A stretch of 64,000 bases of DNA. Source: Salirhabdus salicampi. Lineage in GTDB: Bacteria > Bacillota > Bacilli > Bacillales > Alkalibacillaceae. Below the pieces are notes generated by a model. The model did no database searches. It was not told where the DNA came from and was given only the letters and a program-made list of their open reading frames with translations. The position numbers were made by a program, and so were the translations under genes. Shown piece after piece: positions 42,979-53,356 of the stretch. How positions within the stretch are numbered: the stretch's first letter is position 1; every line of letters starts with the position of its first letter. The stretch is from assembly GCF_024259515.1 (NCBI RefSeq), contig NZ_JANBWE010000002.1, positions 434,001 through 498,000 on the forward strand, in the 5' to 3' direction.

Positions 42979-43087
42979 AATGATTCTCAATAAAGATACT
43001 TCTCATTTTTGTCAATAGCATTTATAATGAAAGTTAGTATGTATTTGATGAAACAAATCAAGCAACTCTAAAGGAGCGTTTTTTAAA

Positions 43088-44191
43088 ATGTCAGCAATTA
43101 TACACCGTAAAGATACACGACCTGTTCGTGTTGGTAACGTTATGATTGGTGGGAAAGATGAAGTTGTCATTCAGTCTATGACAACGACAAAAACTCATGA
43201 CGTTGAAGCTACCGTTAAAGAAATAGAGCGTTTAGTGGAAGCAGGTTGCCAAGTAGTACGAGTGGCTTGTCCTGATGAAAGAGCAGCAAATGCAATTCCG
43301 GAAATCAAAAAAAGAATTTCAATTCCATTAGTTGTAGATATACATTTTGACTATAAATTAGCGCTTAAAGCCATCGAAGGTGGAGCCGATAAGATCCGAA
43401 TTAACCCTGGAAATATCGGACGAAAAGAAAAAGTAGAAGCAGTTGTTAATGCTGCAAAAGCTAAAGGGGTTCCAATCCGTATCGGTGTAAATGCAGGGTC
43501 GTTAGAAAAACGAATCCTGGAAAAACACGGATATCCTACTGCAGATGGTATGGTTGAAAGTGCTTTGCATCACATTAAAATATTGGAAGACTTAGATTTC
43601 CATGATATTATCGTGTCCCTTAAAGCATCAGATGTAAAATTAGCAATTGAAGCATATGAAAAGGCGGCAGAAGTCATTCCCTATCCGCTACATTTAGGGA
43701 TAACAGAATCGGGTACTTTGTTTGCAGGAACTGTAAAAAGCGCTGCCGGGCTTGGGGCTATCTTGAGTAAAGGGATTGGTAATACGTTGCGTGTATCATT
43801 AAGTGCTGATCCAGTTGAAGAAGTAAAAGTAGCTAGGGAGCTGTTGAAGTCCTTTGGACTAGCGGCCAATGCTGCAACTTTAATTTCATGCCCTACTTGT
43901 GGACGGATTGAAATTGATTTAATTGCAATTGCCAATGAAGTAGAAGAATACATTTCCAAAATTAAAGCACCGATAAAAGTCGCGGTACTCGGATGTGCAG
44001 TTAACGGTCCAGGAGAGGCTCGTGAAGCAGACATCGGAATAGCTGGAGCTCGTGGTGAAGGATTATTATTCAGACATGGCGAGATTATCCGTAAAGTGCC
44101 AGAGGAAACAATGGTTGAGGAACTGAAAAAAGAAGTGGATAAATTAGCTGAGGAATATTATAAAAAGCAAGAATCTGAACAATTACAATAA
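43088..44191 (+). CDS. ispG: 4-Hydroxy-3-methylbut-2-enyl diphosphate synthase (flavodoxin)
   Basis: A 367-residue iron-sulfur enzyme of the MEP isoprenoid pathway converting MEcPP into HMBPP. The 4Fe-4S ligands are in [13 protein letters not shown] (near 268 and 271) and [12 protein letters not shown] (near 303), the latter with the Glu that completes the site. The N-terminal TIM barrel shows [14 protein letters not shown] and [15 protein letters not shown] precedes the ATG. Together with ispH at 48411 it supplies the last two steps. Confidence 0.97.
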   Translation: MSAIIHRKDTRPVRVGNVMIGGKDEVVIQSMTTTKTHDVEATVKEIERLVEAGCQVVRVACPDERAANAIPEIKKRISIPLVVDIHFDYKLALKAIEGGADKIRINPGNIGRKEKVEAVVNAAKAKGVPIRIGVNAGSLEKRILEKHGYPTADGMVESALHHIKILEDLDFHDIIVSLKASDVKLAIEAYEKAAEVIPYPLHLGITESGTLFAGTVKSAAGLGAILSKGIGNTLRVSLSADPVEEVKVARELLKSFGLAANAATLISCPTCGRIEIDLIAIANEVEEYISKIKAPIKVAVLGCAVNGPGEAREADIGIAGARGEGLLFRHGEIIRKVPEETMVEELKKEVDKLAEEYYKKQESEQLQ

Positions 44192-44199
44192 ATAGTAAA

Positions 44200-44228
44200 A
44201 GTCCCTGCCGTACGGCAGGGACTTTTTT
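44200..44228. terminator. Bidirectional terminator ispG / yqfX
   Basis: AGTCCCTGCCG and CGGCAGGGACTTTTTT, a perfect palindrome around TA with T run, between convergent genes. Confidence 0.93.
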
Positions 44229-44230
44229 GT

Positions 44231-44650
44231 CTAATAAATAAATGGAGCGATTACTAATCGAATCACTAATGCAGCAATAGCTGCTGTAATGGCAATATTT
44301 CCAAGTGTATCTGCACCTCTTCTTTTTGCCATAACACCGACTACTATGCCTGCAATTCCCATGAGAAATGGCCACATAAAGAAGGACAGAAAGGCTAGTA
44401 CAATTGCAGCCCATCCCCAGCCTACCTGTACATCTTCTTCCATATGCGTTTCTTTTTCATGACGCAATTCATTCGGGTTTACAGCCGTTTCTGCCGCAAA
44501 CTCTTCATCCCTTTTTTGTTCTCCCAATTCATCACTAAACTCTGTGTCAACTAATCGCTCACCTTCAGGATGCAGAAAGTAATTATCATTCCCTGCATAA
44601 TCACGCGTTCTCGGGAACACTTTCGGTCGATTGTCGTCTTGTGAAGTCAT
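44231..44650 (-). CDS. yqfX: YqfX, DUF4190-type membrane protein
   Basis: A 139-residue protein with an acidic cytoplasmic N-terminus (about 1-75) and two or three membrane segments in the C-terminal half (AAIVLAFLSFFMWPFLMGIA, then the AGIVVGVMAKRRGAD turn). The last part fits the DUF4190 pattern. It adjoins ispG as yqfX does in B. subtilis. Function unknown. GAGGGAGTG precedes the ATG. Confidence 0.82.
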   Translation of the reverse strand: MTSQDDNRPKVFPRTRDYAGNDNYFLHPEGERLVDTEFSDELGEQKRDEEFAAETAVNPNELRHEKETHMEEDVQVGWGWAAIVLAFLSFFMWPFLMGIAGIVVGVMAKRRGADTLGNIAITAAIAALVIRLVIAPFIY

Positions 44651-44732
44651 TGTAGCACTCCCTCACTTTCTTGAAGAGGTGTGCTATTAGTTTACGGAAG
44701 GTCATTAAATATTTACGTGGTAAAACATTCCG

Positions 44733-45440
44733 CTATTGAGCTAATGCTGTTCGTTGATAAGTTTTTGCGTTTTTTTGTATTTTTACAGCATACCAACTTT
44801 TCGCATGTCCATTTTCTTGTTGATACTGTTGTAAACCACCCATTCCTCTATGATAAGCGGTTAAAGCTTCATTCCAATTACCATAACGGTCGTATAAAAA
44901 GTCCAAATATACCAGGGTTAACTGAATCGAATAATAAGGATCAAATAATAACTCATCTTTATATGGCAAATTCCCCATATCAGCTACCCATGGTGCAGTA
45001 TTTTTCATGAACTGGCCTAAACCATATGCTCGTCCATATTTTGTTTTAGGTCCTACCAGTTCTGGGTCAAATGTTTTCCCTGTCTCGACTTTCAATAATT
45101 CATATACAAGGAAAGGGTCAATATCATATTTTTGAGCCTCTGCTGTTAAATAAATGGCCCATTCTTTATGAAATTGATCATTGCTGTCATTCACCATTCG
45201 ATCCGCTTCATTTAGTAAATGTGGCCAATCATGGTAACCATTAAGTTGTAATATTTCTTTCGAGCTTGATGACAAATAATTATTGATTGCTGTTAATTTT
45301 TCATTTTCTCTTTGTAATTGTTCATTATGGCGTTTCAGAGAACTGTTTTGATTACTATACAAATGGAATACAGTGACAAAACATATTGTCATATAAGAAA
45401 TAACGATAAATAAATGCACATCACTACGTTTTAACTTCAT
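44733..45440 (-). CDS. Lytic transglycosylase (SLT domain), membrane-anchored
   Basis: A 235-residue protein: membrane segment at about 10-27, a coiled coil (LKRHNEQLQRENEKLTAINN) at 33-53, and an SLT domain from about 95. Catalytic Glu should be the one in ELLKVETGKTF; GRAYGLGQFMKNTAP and ALTAYHRGMGGLQQY are the glycan-binding motifs of the family. It should cleave peptidoglycan to anhydromuropeptides at the outer face. GAAGGAGGAG precedes the ATG. B. subtilis has no such gene at this place, so it is a lineage-specific insertion between yqfX and yqfT. Confidence 0.88.
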   Translation of the reverse strand: MKLKRSDVHLFIVISYMTICFVTVFHLYSNQNSSLKRHNEQLQRENEKLTAINNYLSSSSKEILQLNGYHDWPHLLNEADRMVNDSNDQFHKEWAIYLTAEAQKYDIDPFLVYELLKVETGKTFDPELVGPKTKYGRAYGLGQFMKNTAPWVADMGNLPYKDELLFDPYYSIQLTLVYLDFLYDRYGNWNEALTAYHRGMGGLQQYQQENGHAKSWYAVKIQKNAKTYQRTALAQ

Positions 45441-45658
45441 TTATTTCTCCTCCTTCAAGAAGAATTTGGGGAATTATGGAACTTGATTTACCAACTTTCA
45501 TTCAATCCAAGCTCAACGATATATGGTAACGATGATCATTCAAATTGTAAAGAAGTTAGACTTACATCACTTAATGTTTATATTTTCCCATTAGTCACAC
45601 AATTGTCCCGGACACATCATATAAATATAAAGATACTATCGAAAAAGGGTGGATTTTA

Positions 45659-45940
45659 GTGAAAAAAATTATCAAGCAAATGGTTCAGCAGAAAATAAAA
45701 GAATTAACAGTTGAAGAGTTGATCTCATACAGCGAACAATACGATTTTTCCTTAACAGAGAAACAAGCTAAGGCAATCATACATTATATAAAAACTAAGG
45801 ATCTTGACCCATTTAACGAGAAAGACCGCTATAAATTATTAAAAAAAGTTGCGTCAGTAACCGATGAAGAAACTGCGCAAAAAGCCTATAAATTATTCAA
45901 AGATTTAACGAAACAATATGGTGTAGACCATTACTTTTAA
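45659..45940 (+). CDS. yqfT: YqfT, DUF2624 family protein
   Basis: A 93-residue soluble helical protein starting at GTG 45659 after GGGTGG. The sequence KELTVEELISYSEQYDFSLT, then AKAIIHYIK, fits the DUF2624 family that precedes nfo in Bacillus. Function unknown. It is divergent from the lytic transglycosylase gene across 218 bp, where I see no clear promoter or operator. Confidence 0.8.
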   Translation: MKKIIKQMVQQKIKELTVEELISYSEQYDFSLTEKQAKAIIHYIKTKDLDPFNEKDRYKLLKKVASVTDEETAQKAYKLFKDLTKQYGVDHYF

Positions 45941-45950
45941 TGAATGTAAA

Positions 45951-45980
45951 AAACGTCAACTCCAACAGGAGCTGACGTTT
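45951..45980. terminator. Bidirectional terminator yqfT / nfo
   Basis: AAACGTCAACTCC and GGAGCTGACGTTT pair with one mismatch around a short loop, with flanking A and T runs. Confidence 0.85.
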
Positions 45981-45982
45981 TG

Positions 45983-46882
45983 TTATGCTTGCATGATTTT
46001 TTCTTTTAATTCTTCTTCAAACGTTTTTGCCATTAACATTTCAATTTCAAGTTTGTAAGGTGGTTTTTTGTTTTTCTTATCTTCACCTACATTTACATAA
46101 GGTGTCTCTAAAATTTTTGGTAAATGGGTTAAATCTGGATGATGGACTATATAATTTAAAGCGTTAAACCCAATCTTTCCAAATCCAATATTTTCATGTC
46201 GGTCTTTTCGAGCGCCACGTTCATTTTTACTATCATTAATGTGTAATACTTTTAAGCGGTCAATGCCAATGATTCGATCAAACTCTTCCAATACGCCGTC
46301 AAAGTTATTTACGATATCATAACCTGCATCGTGAATGTGGCATGTATCCATACAGACCGATAGCCGTTCATTATTTGTAACCCCGTGAATAATTTCAGCT
46401 ATCTCTTCAAACGAACGGCCACATTCCGATCCTTTCCCGGCCATCGTTTCAAGTGCAATTTGTACGTCATGGTTATCTGATAATACATCATCTAAGCCTT
46501 CAATGATTTTTTTAATACCTTCCTCAGTACCTGCTCCAACATGCGCACCCGGATGGAGCACAATTTGCTTTGCACCTATCGCTGCTGTACGTTCTACTTC
46601 CGAACGTAGGAAATCGACACCTAACTTAAATGTTTCTGGTTTTACTGTATTTGCAATGTTAATGATGTAGGGAGCATGTACGATAATATTGTCTATGCCA
46701 TGTTCCTCCATATGTTTCAATCCATTTTCTATGTTTAACTCTTCAATTGGCTTCCTTCTCGTATTTTGTGGAGCTCCTGTATAAATCATAAATGTGTTTG
46801 CATTATATGATTGGGCTTCTTCACTAGCTCCAAGAAGCATCTTTTTTCCTTTCATAGACACATGTGATCCTATGCGTAACAT
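45983..46882 (-). CDS. nfo: Deoxyribonuclease IV (AP endonuclease)
   Basis: A 299-residue Xylose-isomerase-like TIM barrel enzyme cutting DNA 5' to abasic sites in base excision repair. The three-metal ligands lie in [47 protein letters not shown] and ILETP. ATG at 46882 ([12 protein letters not shown]) follows GGAGGAATGCGAG; the frame adds six codons upstream without support. It follows cshB by 17 bp in one transcription unit. Confidence 0.96.
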   Translation of the reverse strand: MLRIGSHVSMKGKKMLLGASEEAQSYNANTFMIYTGAPQNTRRKPIEELNIENGLKHMEEHGIDNIIVHAPYIINIANTVKPETFKLGVDFLRSEVERTAAIGAKQIVLHPGAHVGAGTEEGIKKIIEGLDDVLSDNHDVQIALETMAGKGSECGRSFEEIAEIIHGVTNNERLSVCMDTCHIHDAGYDIVNNFDGVLEEFDRIIGIDRLKVLHINDSKNERGARKDRHENIGFGKIGFNALNYIVHHPDLTHLPKILETPYVNVGEDKKNKKPPYKLEIEMLMAKTFEEELKEKIMQA

Positions 46883-46899
46883 CTCGCATTCCTCCCCCA

Positions 46900-48231
46900 T
46901 TACTTTTTCTTACGATAGTAATTTTGTTTTTGTTCTCTTTTTAATTTTCTCTTTTTATCTTCAACTTCCCGGTTCATTTTTTTCTTATACCCAGGCTTTA
47001 CTTTTTTCGGTTTTCGTACACTTTGACGAGCTTCTTGTTCAATATTCACATCCGTCTTTTGTCTTGTACGTCGCTGGTTTCGATCTTGGATGACTTCCCA
47101 TTCACCTTTCCGGATATCATAATTTTCAAAAGCAATCCCTTTTTTCTCCAGCTTTTCAATTAGGGGAAGGTCATATTCATCATAAAAACTGATCGCAGTG
47201 CCCTCTAAGCCTGCCCTCGCTGTTCTACCAACCCGATGAATATAAAACTCTGGGTCTTTAGGCAACTCTGCATTAAACACGTGACTAACTCCTGGAATAT
47301 CAATACCCCGAGCCGCAAGGTCTGTAGCTACTATGTATTGATATTTCAAATCTTTTACTGCTTTTAACGTTCTTTTACGCTCACGTGGTGTTAACCCACC
47401 GTGAATAAGTCCAACATCCAGTCCCTTACTAATTAATTCTGAGGCGAGTTCATCTGCATATGTCTTTTTATTTACAAAAATAAGGGCTAAATAAGGATTC
47501 ATTAATTTAGAGGCATCTAAAATTAAGTCAGCCCGGCTACGATGTCGTAGTGGAATCAACCGGTGTTCCATCTTTTCTGGAGCTGGACCTTGATCATCAA
47601 TTGTAATAAATGTTGGGCTATCCATATATTTCTTTAAGAAATGGCGTAATTTCTCTGGGAATGTAGCCGAAAAAACCATAAATTGAACATCCGACTTCAT
47701 TCTTGTTAATATTTGATCTACTTCTTCAATTAGTCCTAAATCAATCAATAAATCGGCTTCGTCAATGACAATTGATGTCGAAGTGTAAACATTTAAGGCC
47801 TGTTCTTTCACTAAATCTAAAATTCGACCTGGCGTTCCGACCACAATTTGTGGTTGGTCCTTTAACTTTTCAGCCATTTTTTGTTTATCTGTTCCACCAA
47901 TTAACAAGCGAGCACGCCATTCTTGTTCTTTATTTGCAAAATGAATCATCTTCCGTACTTCATCGTAAATCTGCATGGCTAACTCCCTAGTGGGAGCAGT
48001 AATTACCGTTTGGACATTTTGTTTACCTTCTTTTAACTCATTCATAAGAGGAATTAAGTATGAGTGAGTCTTTCCAGAACCAGTATGGGATTGGGCCACA
48101 ATCGCCTCACCTTTCAAAATAGCCGGGATAACTTTTGCTTGAATAGGTGTCGGATGATGAAAATTCAGTTCCTGTAAAATATCATACATCATCGGTTTGA
48201 GTTGTAACGTTTGAAAATTTTTTGCGTTCAT
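46900..48231 (-). CDS. cshB: DEAD-box RNA helicase CshB
   Basis: A 443-residue RNA helicase, YqfR/CshB by position. Q motif [13 protein letters not shown], motif [39 protein letters not shown] and [12 protein letters not shown] are all seen. The C-terminal tail from about 385 is very basic, rich in Lys and Arg, and should bind RNA. CshB helps ribosome assembly and mRNA turnover in the cold. ATG at 48231 follows AAAAAGGAGA. Confidence 0.95.
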   Translation of the reverse strand: MNAKNFQTLQLKPMMYDILQELNFHHPTPIQAKVIPAILKGEAIVAQSHTGSGKTHSYLIPLMNELKEGKQNVQTVITAPTRELAMQIYDEVRKMIHFANKEQEWRARLLIGGTDKQKMAEKLKDQPQIVVGTPGRILDLVKEQALNVYTSTSIVIDEADLLIDLGLIEEVDQILTRMKSDVQFMVFSATFPEKLRHFLKKYMDSPTFITIDDQGPAPEKMEHRLIPLRHRSRADLILDASKLMNPYLALIFVNKKTYADELASELISKGLDVGLIHGGLTPRERKRTLKAVKDLKYQYIVATDLAARGIDIPGVSHVFNAELPKDPEFYIHRVGRTARAGLEGTAISFYDEYDLPLIEKLEKKGIAFENYDIRKGEWEVIQDRNQRRTRQKTDVNIEQEARQSVRKPKKVKPGYKKKMNREVEDKKRKLKREQKQNYYRKKK

Positions 48232-48307
48232 TTTAAAATCTCCTTTTTTACACATGCATTATCATTATAGTAAAGTATGGTCCATATTGCCAATTGAATG
48301 ATACATT

Positions 48308-48336
48308 TTGTCAGATGTAGTAAGAACCTTTATAAT
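48308..48336 (+). promoter_or_regulatory. Sigma-A promoter of ispH
   Basis: TTGTCA (48308-48313), 17 bp, and perfect TATAAT (48331-48336), 75 bp before the start codon. A near-consensus housekeeping promoter. Confidence 0.85.
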
Positions 48337-48410
48337 AGTATTAACATGTTAAAACATAAGTAAAAATATCAATATAGATATAGATGCTTTTTTTATGAGG
48401 AGGAACGTTC

Positions 48411-49358
48411 ATGGAAGTCATTAAAATTGCGCCCCGTGGTTATTGCTATGGCGTTGTAGATGCAATGGTCATTGCGAAAAACGCAGTAAGGGATCCGAAT
48501 TTGCCACGTCCTATTTATATTTTAGGTATGATTGTTCATAATAACCACGTTACAGAAGCGTTTAAAGATGAAGGTGTTATTACTCTGGATGGGAAAAGTC
48601 GTGCCGACTTATTAGAAGGTATTCATGAAGGAACGGTTATCTTTACAGCACACGGTGTATCACCTGAGGTTAAAGAAAGAGCGAAAGCAAAAGGACTAAC
48701 CGTTTTAGATGCAACATGCCCAGATGTAACGAAAACACATGATTTAATTCGTGAAAAAGTTGGTCAAGGATATGAAGTTGTCTACATCGGGAAAAAAGGA
48801 CACCCTGAACCAGAAGGTGCTATTGGTGTCGCACCAGGTCACGTCCATTTAGTTCAAACGGAAGAAGACGTTGAAAATTTAACTTTAGATGCGAAAAAAA
48901 TTATTGTGACAAATCAAACGACGATGAGTCAATGGGATGTTTACGATGTCATGCAAAAAGTTAAGGAAAAATTTCCACAAACTGAATTGGTTCAAGAAAT
49001 TTGTATGGCTACCCAAGTTCGACAAGAAGCTGTTGCAGAACAAGCAAAAGAGGCTGACTTAACATTAGTTGTAGGAGATCCTCGCTCAAACAACTCAAAC
49101 CGTCTTGCCCAAGTATCTGAGGAGATTGCTGGTACAACAGCCTACCGAATTGCTGATGTATCCGAAATTAAATTAGATTGGTTAGAAGGAGTAGAGAAAG
49201 TCGCCGTTACTGCTGGTGCTTCCACACCAACTCCCATTACAAAAGAAGTTATTAAGTTCATTGAAGCTTTTGACTTTAACGATGAATCAACATGGGGAAG
49301 AGAAACGAAAGTCAAACGTCATAAAATTCTACCAAAAGTAAAAGAAAAGAAGGCGTAG
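48411..49358 (+). CDS. ispH: 4-Hydroxy-3-methylbut-2-enyl diphosphate reductase
   Basis: A 315-residue iron-sulfur enzyme giving IPP and DMAPP from HMBPP. Cluster cysteines are in [24 protein letters not shown] and [10 protein letters not shown]; the catalytic Glu lies in KKGHPEPEG, and SNNSNRL is the diphosphate loop. Histidines in IVHNNHV and FTAHGVS complete the active site. GAGGAGG precedes the ATG. Monocistronic, with its own promoter and terminator. Confidence 0.97.
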   Translation: MEVIKIAPRGYCYGVVDAMVIAKNAVRDPNLPRPIYILGMIVHNNHVTEAFKDEGVITLDGKSRADLLEGIHEGTVIFTAHGVSPEVKERAKAKGLTVLDATCPDVTKTHDLIREKVGQGYEVVYIGKKGHPEPEGAIGVAPGHVHLVQTEEDVENLTLDAKKIIVTNQTTMSQWDVYDVMQKVKEKFPQTELVQEICMATQVRQEAVAEQAKEADLTLVVGDPRSNNSNRLAQVSEEIAGTTAYRIADVSEIKLDWLEGVEKVAVTAGASTPTPITKEVIKFIEAFDFNDESTWGRETKVKRHKILPKVKEKKA

Positions 49359-49384
49359 AAAAACCTCCAAATGGAGGTTTTTTT
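49359..49384 (+). terminator. Terminator after ispH
   Basis: AAACCTCCAAATGGAGGTTTTTTT: a 7-bp stem and T7, two bases after the stop codon. Confidence 0.93.
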
Positions 49385-49565
49385 CTTTATGCAATTATAC
49401 CGTTGACCACAACCCTTTTGGGGTTAGCACCTGCATATTTGGGAGATTTTCGTTTTATTTCTAACATTAACAAGTTCCTGTTACATGTACTCATTATTTT
49501 CTTCTCAAGATAGTCCCCTATGTTCAAACCCTAAAAAGTGACAATTTTTTTGCAAATAAGAACTA

Positions 49566-49593
49566 ATAAAACGCCCAACAAAATGTTGGGCGT
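49566..49593 (-). terminator. Terminator after yqfO
   Basis: On the minus strand ACGCCCAACATTTTGTTGGGCGTTTTAT: a 9-bp stem plus T run. Confidence 0.9.
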
Positions 49594-49598
49594 ATCCT

Positions 49599-50726
49599 TT
49601 ACAAAAACTGAAATGGTTCTGTAACCGCTTTGGATTCAATAATTTCTACTTGTAAACCGTGTTCCTTACATGTCGTTTCTAAAAATTGCCTTACCCCTTT
49701 TTTCATCACTTTTTCAATATGATGACCAGGATCAAGAACGTTAAGGCCAATTGCCATTGCATCATGGGCTGTATGATAATAAAGATCACCTGTAATCAGT
49801 ACATCAGCCCCTTTACGTTTCGCCTTATGAATGAACTTATTTCCATCCCCACCAAGAACGGCCACTGTTTTCACTGGTTTAGTCGAATCTCCAACCATAC
49901 GTAACGCAGGAACATTCAACGATTTTTTGACGTGTTGTGCGAACTGTTCTAAAGTCATTGGTTCTATTAACTTTCCAATTCTTCCTAGTCCACGTTTTGT
50001 TCCTTCATTTAATAATGGAATGACATCATATGCTACTTCTTCATATGGATGGGCGCTTTCCATTGCTACTAAAACTTTTGCTAACTTAGACTTAGGGACT
50101 ATTGTCTCTATTCGAACCTCATCAACTTTTTCTACCTTGCCGGCTTCACCTATAAAAGGATTAGTACCTTCTAATGGTTTAAATGTCCCTTGACCACTCG
50201 TCTGAAACGTGCAATGACTATACAAACCGATATGACCAGCACCACTATTACCTAGCGCTTCTCTTAGCTGTTCTTGATGAGTGGTTGGTACAAATACAAC
50301 AAGTTTATATAACGTTTCTGATTCCGTCTCTATTAGGATATCACGTTCCATTATCCCGAGTTCATCCATAAGCAGGTCGTTTACACCACCGTTAATAATA
50401 TCTAAGTTTGTATGGGCAGCATACACCGCAATATCATGCTTTAGTAATTTATTAATGATTCGTCCTTTTTCATTATCTAAGCTAACACTATGTAACGGCT
50501 TAAAAATTAGAGGATGGTGTGCGATGATTAAATCAACCTTTTCTTTTACAGCCTCGTCAACAACATTTTCGAGAACATCTAGAGTAACCATCACTTTTTG
50601 AATTGGTTTATTTAAAGTACCTACGTGTAAGCCTACAGGGTCCCCTTCCATCGCTACAGACTTTGGCGACCATTCTTCAAACAACTTAATGACATCAGTT
50701 CCTGTTACAGTCTTTTTAGGAGTCAT
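49599..50726 (-). CDS. yqfO: Nif3-like dinuclear metal centre protein YqfO
   Basis: A 375-residue NIF3/DUF34 protein with the PII-like insert domain found in bacillary members (about 130-230, GHIGLYSHCTFQTSGQGTF). Metal ligands are in IIAHHPLIFK, AAHTNLDI and DVLITGDLYYHTAHDA. It has been linked with GTP cyclohydrolase-like folds, but its substrate is not settled. ATG at 50726 is nine bases after AGGAGG; the TTG two codons before is too near. It overlaps trmK by 11 bp. Confidence 0.93.
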   Translation of the reverse strand: MTPKKTVTGTDVIKLFEEWSPKSVAMEGDPVGLHVGTLNKPIQKVMVTLDVLENVVDEAVKEKVDLIIAHHPLIFKPLHSVSLDNEKGRIINKLLKHDIAVYAAHTNLDIINGGVNDLLMDELGIMERDILIETESETLYKLVVFVPTTHQEQLREALGNSGAGHIGLYSHCTFQTSGQGTFKPLEGTNPFIGEAGKVEKVDEVRIETIVPKSKLAKVLVAMESAHPYEEVAYDVIPLLNEGTKRGLGRIGKLIEPMTLEQFAQHVKKSLNVPALRMVGDSTKPVKTVAVLGGDGNKFIHKAKRKGADVLITGDLYYHTAHDAMAIGLNVLDPGHHIEKVMKKGVRQFLETTCKEHGLQVEIIESKAVTEPFQFL

Positions 50727-51420
50727 TTCCAATCTCCTCCTTTATCCATGTTAATTCTTGTACAAATGCCTGAATTTTTTCGGTGTCAGGTTGTTTAGCC
50801 TTTCTCATGTTTTGGATGACCCGTTCCTTCTTTGGTATAACCTCTTTCCATTTTGCCACAAATGCTGGATCTTTGTTTTCAATTAAAAAGGGACCTAAAT
50901 AATATTCTTTCTCTGTCAGCGACTTAGACTCTCCCGCTTGCTGTTCTGCTACCAAAATTTCATAATAGTAGCCATCTTCTTCAATGATTTTCTCATCAAC
51001 TAAACGATAATGATGACTGTACAACCATTTTCGTACTGAACGGGCATCAACATTTGGTTGGGCAATAATTCTTTTCACATTATGAATACGATGTCTCCCA
51101 TCGTGTAATATATTCTTAATAAGCGTTCCACCCATACCTGCAATGACAACAGTATCTACTTCATTCGGTTGGATGACCGAAAGACCATCACCTTTTCGAA
51201 CATCTATACGGTCTGTTAACTGTTGCTTCTTCACTTGTTGTAAAGCAGATTGATATGGGCCCTCATTTAGCTCACCTGCTATTGCCTTTGCCTTCTCGTC
51301 ACGCAAGCAAACATAACATGGTAGATATGCGTGATCAGAGCCTATATCAGCAAATGTTGCACCAGATGGTATATAGTTTGCTACATAACGTAAACGGCTT
51401 GATAAATGAATTGTGTCCAC
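50716..51420 (-). CDS. trmK: tRNA adenine-22 N1-methyltransferase TrmK
   Basis: A 234-residue SAM methyltransferase (YqfN) making m1A22 in tRNA. The AdoMet motif is ATFADIGSDHAYLP near 20-33, and the NPPF-type motif is replaced by the family TVVIAGMGGTLI. The C-terminal part is a coiled-coil domain. Start is a GTG at 51420 after GGGTGG. The open frame extends to an ATG overlapping the cccA stop, but a transcription terminator lies in that stretch, which excludes it. Confidence 0.92.
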   Translation of the reverse strand: MDTIHLSSRLRYVANYIPSGATFADIGSDHAYLPCYVCLRDEKAKAIAGELNEGPYQSALQQVKKQQLTDRIDVRKGDGLSVIQPNEVDTVVIAGMGGTLIKNILHDGRHRIHNVKRIIAQPNVDARSVRKWLYSHHYRLVDEKIIEEDGYYYEILVAEQQAGESKSLTEKEYYLGPFLIENKDPAFVAKWKEVIPKKERVIQNMRKAKQPDTEKIQAFVQELTWIKEEIGNDS

Positions 51421-51435
51421 TAAACCACCCCATGT

Positions 51436-51473
51436 AAAAAGAAAAGCTTTCTGGATTATAATCCGAAAGCCTT
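51436..51473 (-). terminator. Terminator after cccA
   Basis: On the minus strand AAGGCTTTCGGATTATAATCCAGAAAGCTT and a T-rich tail. It lies inside the frame that would extend trmK, supporting the GTG start at 51420. Confidence 0.88.
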
Positions 51474-51482
51474 CTTCATTCA

Positions 51483-51854
51483 TTATTGTTTTTCAGCCAA
51501 CCACTCTGAAATAATTTCGGTTTCATCAGAACCTACCAGGCCACCTGGCATTGAAGTATCCGGGATACCGTTAATGATAATATCACGAATTTCGTCTTCA
51601 CTTAGACGACTACCAACGTCATTTAATGCTGGACCTGCTCCTCCTGATAAATCTGCTCCATGGCACATCGCACAGTTATTTGCGTAAATCTCCTCAGGAT
51701 CCGTTGTTACAGGGGCAGCAAGATTCCCGCCGTTCTCTCCTTCATCTTCTTTCGCTTCATTCACTTGATTCATTCCAATTGATGCTAATATAATCATTGC
51801 AACGATACCTAATGAAGCAATTAGCGCAAAGGGCATAATCGGATTTTTCTTCAT
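51483..51854 (-). CDS. cccA: Membrane-anchored cytochrome c550
   Basis: A 123-residue cytochrome c with an N-terminal membrane anchor (about 7-26), an acidic linker, and a c-type haem site CAMCH near 67-71; the Met ligand is likely in DTSMPGGLVG. It carries electrons at the outer face of the membrane, probably to an aa3- or caa3-type oxidase. TAAGGAGG precedes the ATG. It is between sigA and trmK, as in B. subtilis. Confidence 0.94.
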   Translation of the reverse strand: MKKNPIMPFALIASLGIVAMIILASIGMNQVNEAKEDEGENGGNLAAPVTTDPEEIYANNCAMCHGADLSGGAGPALNDVGSRLSEDEIRDIIINGIPDTSMPGGLVGSDETEIISEWLAEKQ

Positions 51855-51991
51855 TTTTTTTCCTCCTTATGTATTCCCTAGTAAGTACGATAAAAAGAAA
51901 TGCTTAAACTATAAATATTTTACTTGAAAACGATTAAGTAGAAAAGGGGAAAGCACGAAAACTTTTTAACAAAAGGAAAATTTGTATGTAA

Positions 51992-52027
51992 AATGGAAAT
52001 TCCTCACAAATTCCATTTCTTTTTTTG
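51992..52027 (+). terminator. Orphan hairpin with plus-strand T run
   Basis: AATGGAAATT and AAATTCCATT pair (one mismatch) followed by TTCTTTTTTT on the plus strand, although no plus-strand gene ends here. It may instead be part of the untranslated leader of cccA. Confidence 0.4.
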
Positions 52028-52159
52028 ACAAAAAGTTGTATCATTAAAATAAGCAAAAAAAGGAAAATCTATTCACCATTTGCATTGGGTTCCTATATTG
52101 AGTAAAATATAAATCAAATAATGTAAACGTTCACAAGAATGCAACTCCACTTAACATAG

Positions 52160-52204
52160 AAAAAGGTACAGTCATTATACGCGGTACAACAACTGCCCTT
52201 TTTG
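52160..52204 (-). terminator. Terminator after sigA
   Basis: On the minus strand AAAAAGG-GCAGT pairs with ACTGT-ACCTTTTT around a large loop. One base pair is missing, but the T run is clear. Confidence 0.65.
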
Positions 52205-52208
52205 GTGT

Positions 52209-53330
52209 TTACTCTAAAAAGTCTTTCAAACGTTTACTTCGACTTGGATGACGGAGTTTACGTAAGGCTTTCGCTTCAATCTGACGAATACGTTCGCGAG
52301 TTACGCCAAACACTTTACCAACTTCTTCTAATGTACGAGTACGTCCATCGTCTAATCCGAAACGCAAACGCAAGACATTTTCTTCACGGTCAGTTAAAGT
52401 GTCTAGAACATCTTCTAATTGTTCCTTTAGTAATTCATATGCTGCATGATCAGATGGAGACGTTGCTTCCTGGTCCTCAATAAAATCACCTAAATGGGAA
52501 TCGTCTTCTTCTCCAATTGGTGTCTCTAGGGATACAGGTTCTTGAGCAATTTTTAAAATCTCTCTAACTTTATCTGGAGTTAAGTCCATTTCTTTGCCAA
52601 TCTCTTCAGGAGTCGGTTCACGCCCTAAATCTTGAAGAAGTTGACGCTGAACTCTAATTAATTTATTAATGGTTTCTACCATATGAACCGGGATACGGAT
52701 TGTACGAGCCTGGTCAGCGATGGCACGTGTAATTGCTTGACGGATCCACCAAGTCGCATACGTACTAAATTTGTATCCTTTACGATAATCAAACTTTTCA
52801 ACAGCTTTAATTAGTCCCATATTTCCTTCTTGAATTAAATCAAGGAATAACATTCCGCGTCCTACGTACCTTTTTGCGATACTTACAACTAAACGCAGGT
52901 TTGCTTCAGCTAAACGACGTTTTGCTTCTTCATCACCTTGTTCAATTCGTTGTGCTAAATTAATTTCCTCTTCAGCTGATAATAAATCAACACGGCCAAT
53001 TTCCTTTAAGTACATGCGAACAGGATCGTTAATTTTAACGCCAGGAGGTACACTTAAATCATTTAAGTCAAACTCCTCTTCCTTTGCAATTTGCTGCATG
53101 TTTGGATCTTCCTCATTATCACCTATAACTTCAATACCCTGTTCACCGAGATATTCATAAAACTCATCCATTGTATCCGATTCTAACTCAAAATGGGATA
53201 AACGATCGGCAACTTCTTCATAAGCTAACATTCCACGTTTTTTCCCTACTTCTACTAATTGTTCTTTTGCCTGATCAAGTGTTAACTCTTGATCTGCTGC
53301 TTCTTTTGAACGTGATGGCTTCTCTGCCAT
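52209..53330 (-). CDS. sigA: Primary RNA polymerase sigma factor SigA
   Basis: A 373-residue sigma-70 protein. Region 1.1 (about 20-80), region 1.2 ([13 protein letters not shown]), region 2 with the promoter-melting [20 protein letters not shown], region 3 and region 4 with the helix-turn-helix [20 protein letters not shown] are in the usual order. ATG at 53330 follows GGAAGGAGGG; the longer frame into the end of dnaG has no ribosome site. It follows dnaG by 26 bp in the dnaG-sigA operon. Confidence 0.97.
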   Translation of the reverse strand: MAEKPSRSKEAADQELTLDQAKEQLVEVGKKRGMLAYEEVADRLSHFELESDTMDEFYEYLGEQGIEVIGDNEEDPNMQQIAKEEEFDLNDLSVPPGVKINDPVRMYLKEIGRVDLLSAEEEINLAQRIEQGDEEAKRRLAEANLRLVVSIAKRYVGRGMLFLDLIQEGNMGLIKAVEKFDYRKGYKFSTYATWWIRQAITRAIADQARTIRIPVHMVETINKLIRVQRQLLQDLGREPTPEEIGKEMDLTPDKVREILKIAQEPVSLETPIGEEDDSHLGDFIEDQEATSPSDHAAYELLKEQLEDVLDTLTDREENVLRLRFGLDDGRTRTLEEVGKVFGVTRERIRQIEAKALRKLRHPSRSKRLKDFLE

Positions 53331-53356
53331 GGGTATCCCTCCTTCCAAACTTCCAC

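Larger units (their letters stand above)
51855..52208. other. Intergenic region cccA-sigA
   Basis: 354 bp without a gene. It contains the sigA terminator (52160-52204), a hairpin with a plus-strand T run (51992-52027), and the unresolved cccA promoter. A TAAAAT with weak upstream TTTTCT near 51915 is the only -10 I can offer for cccA. Confidence 0.5.

Noticed and set aside
42979..43010. Fur-like box (ATGATTCTCAAT) before ispG
   Set aside because: Only half of the inverted repeat is present; too weak to support iron control.
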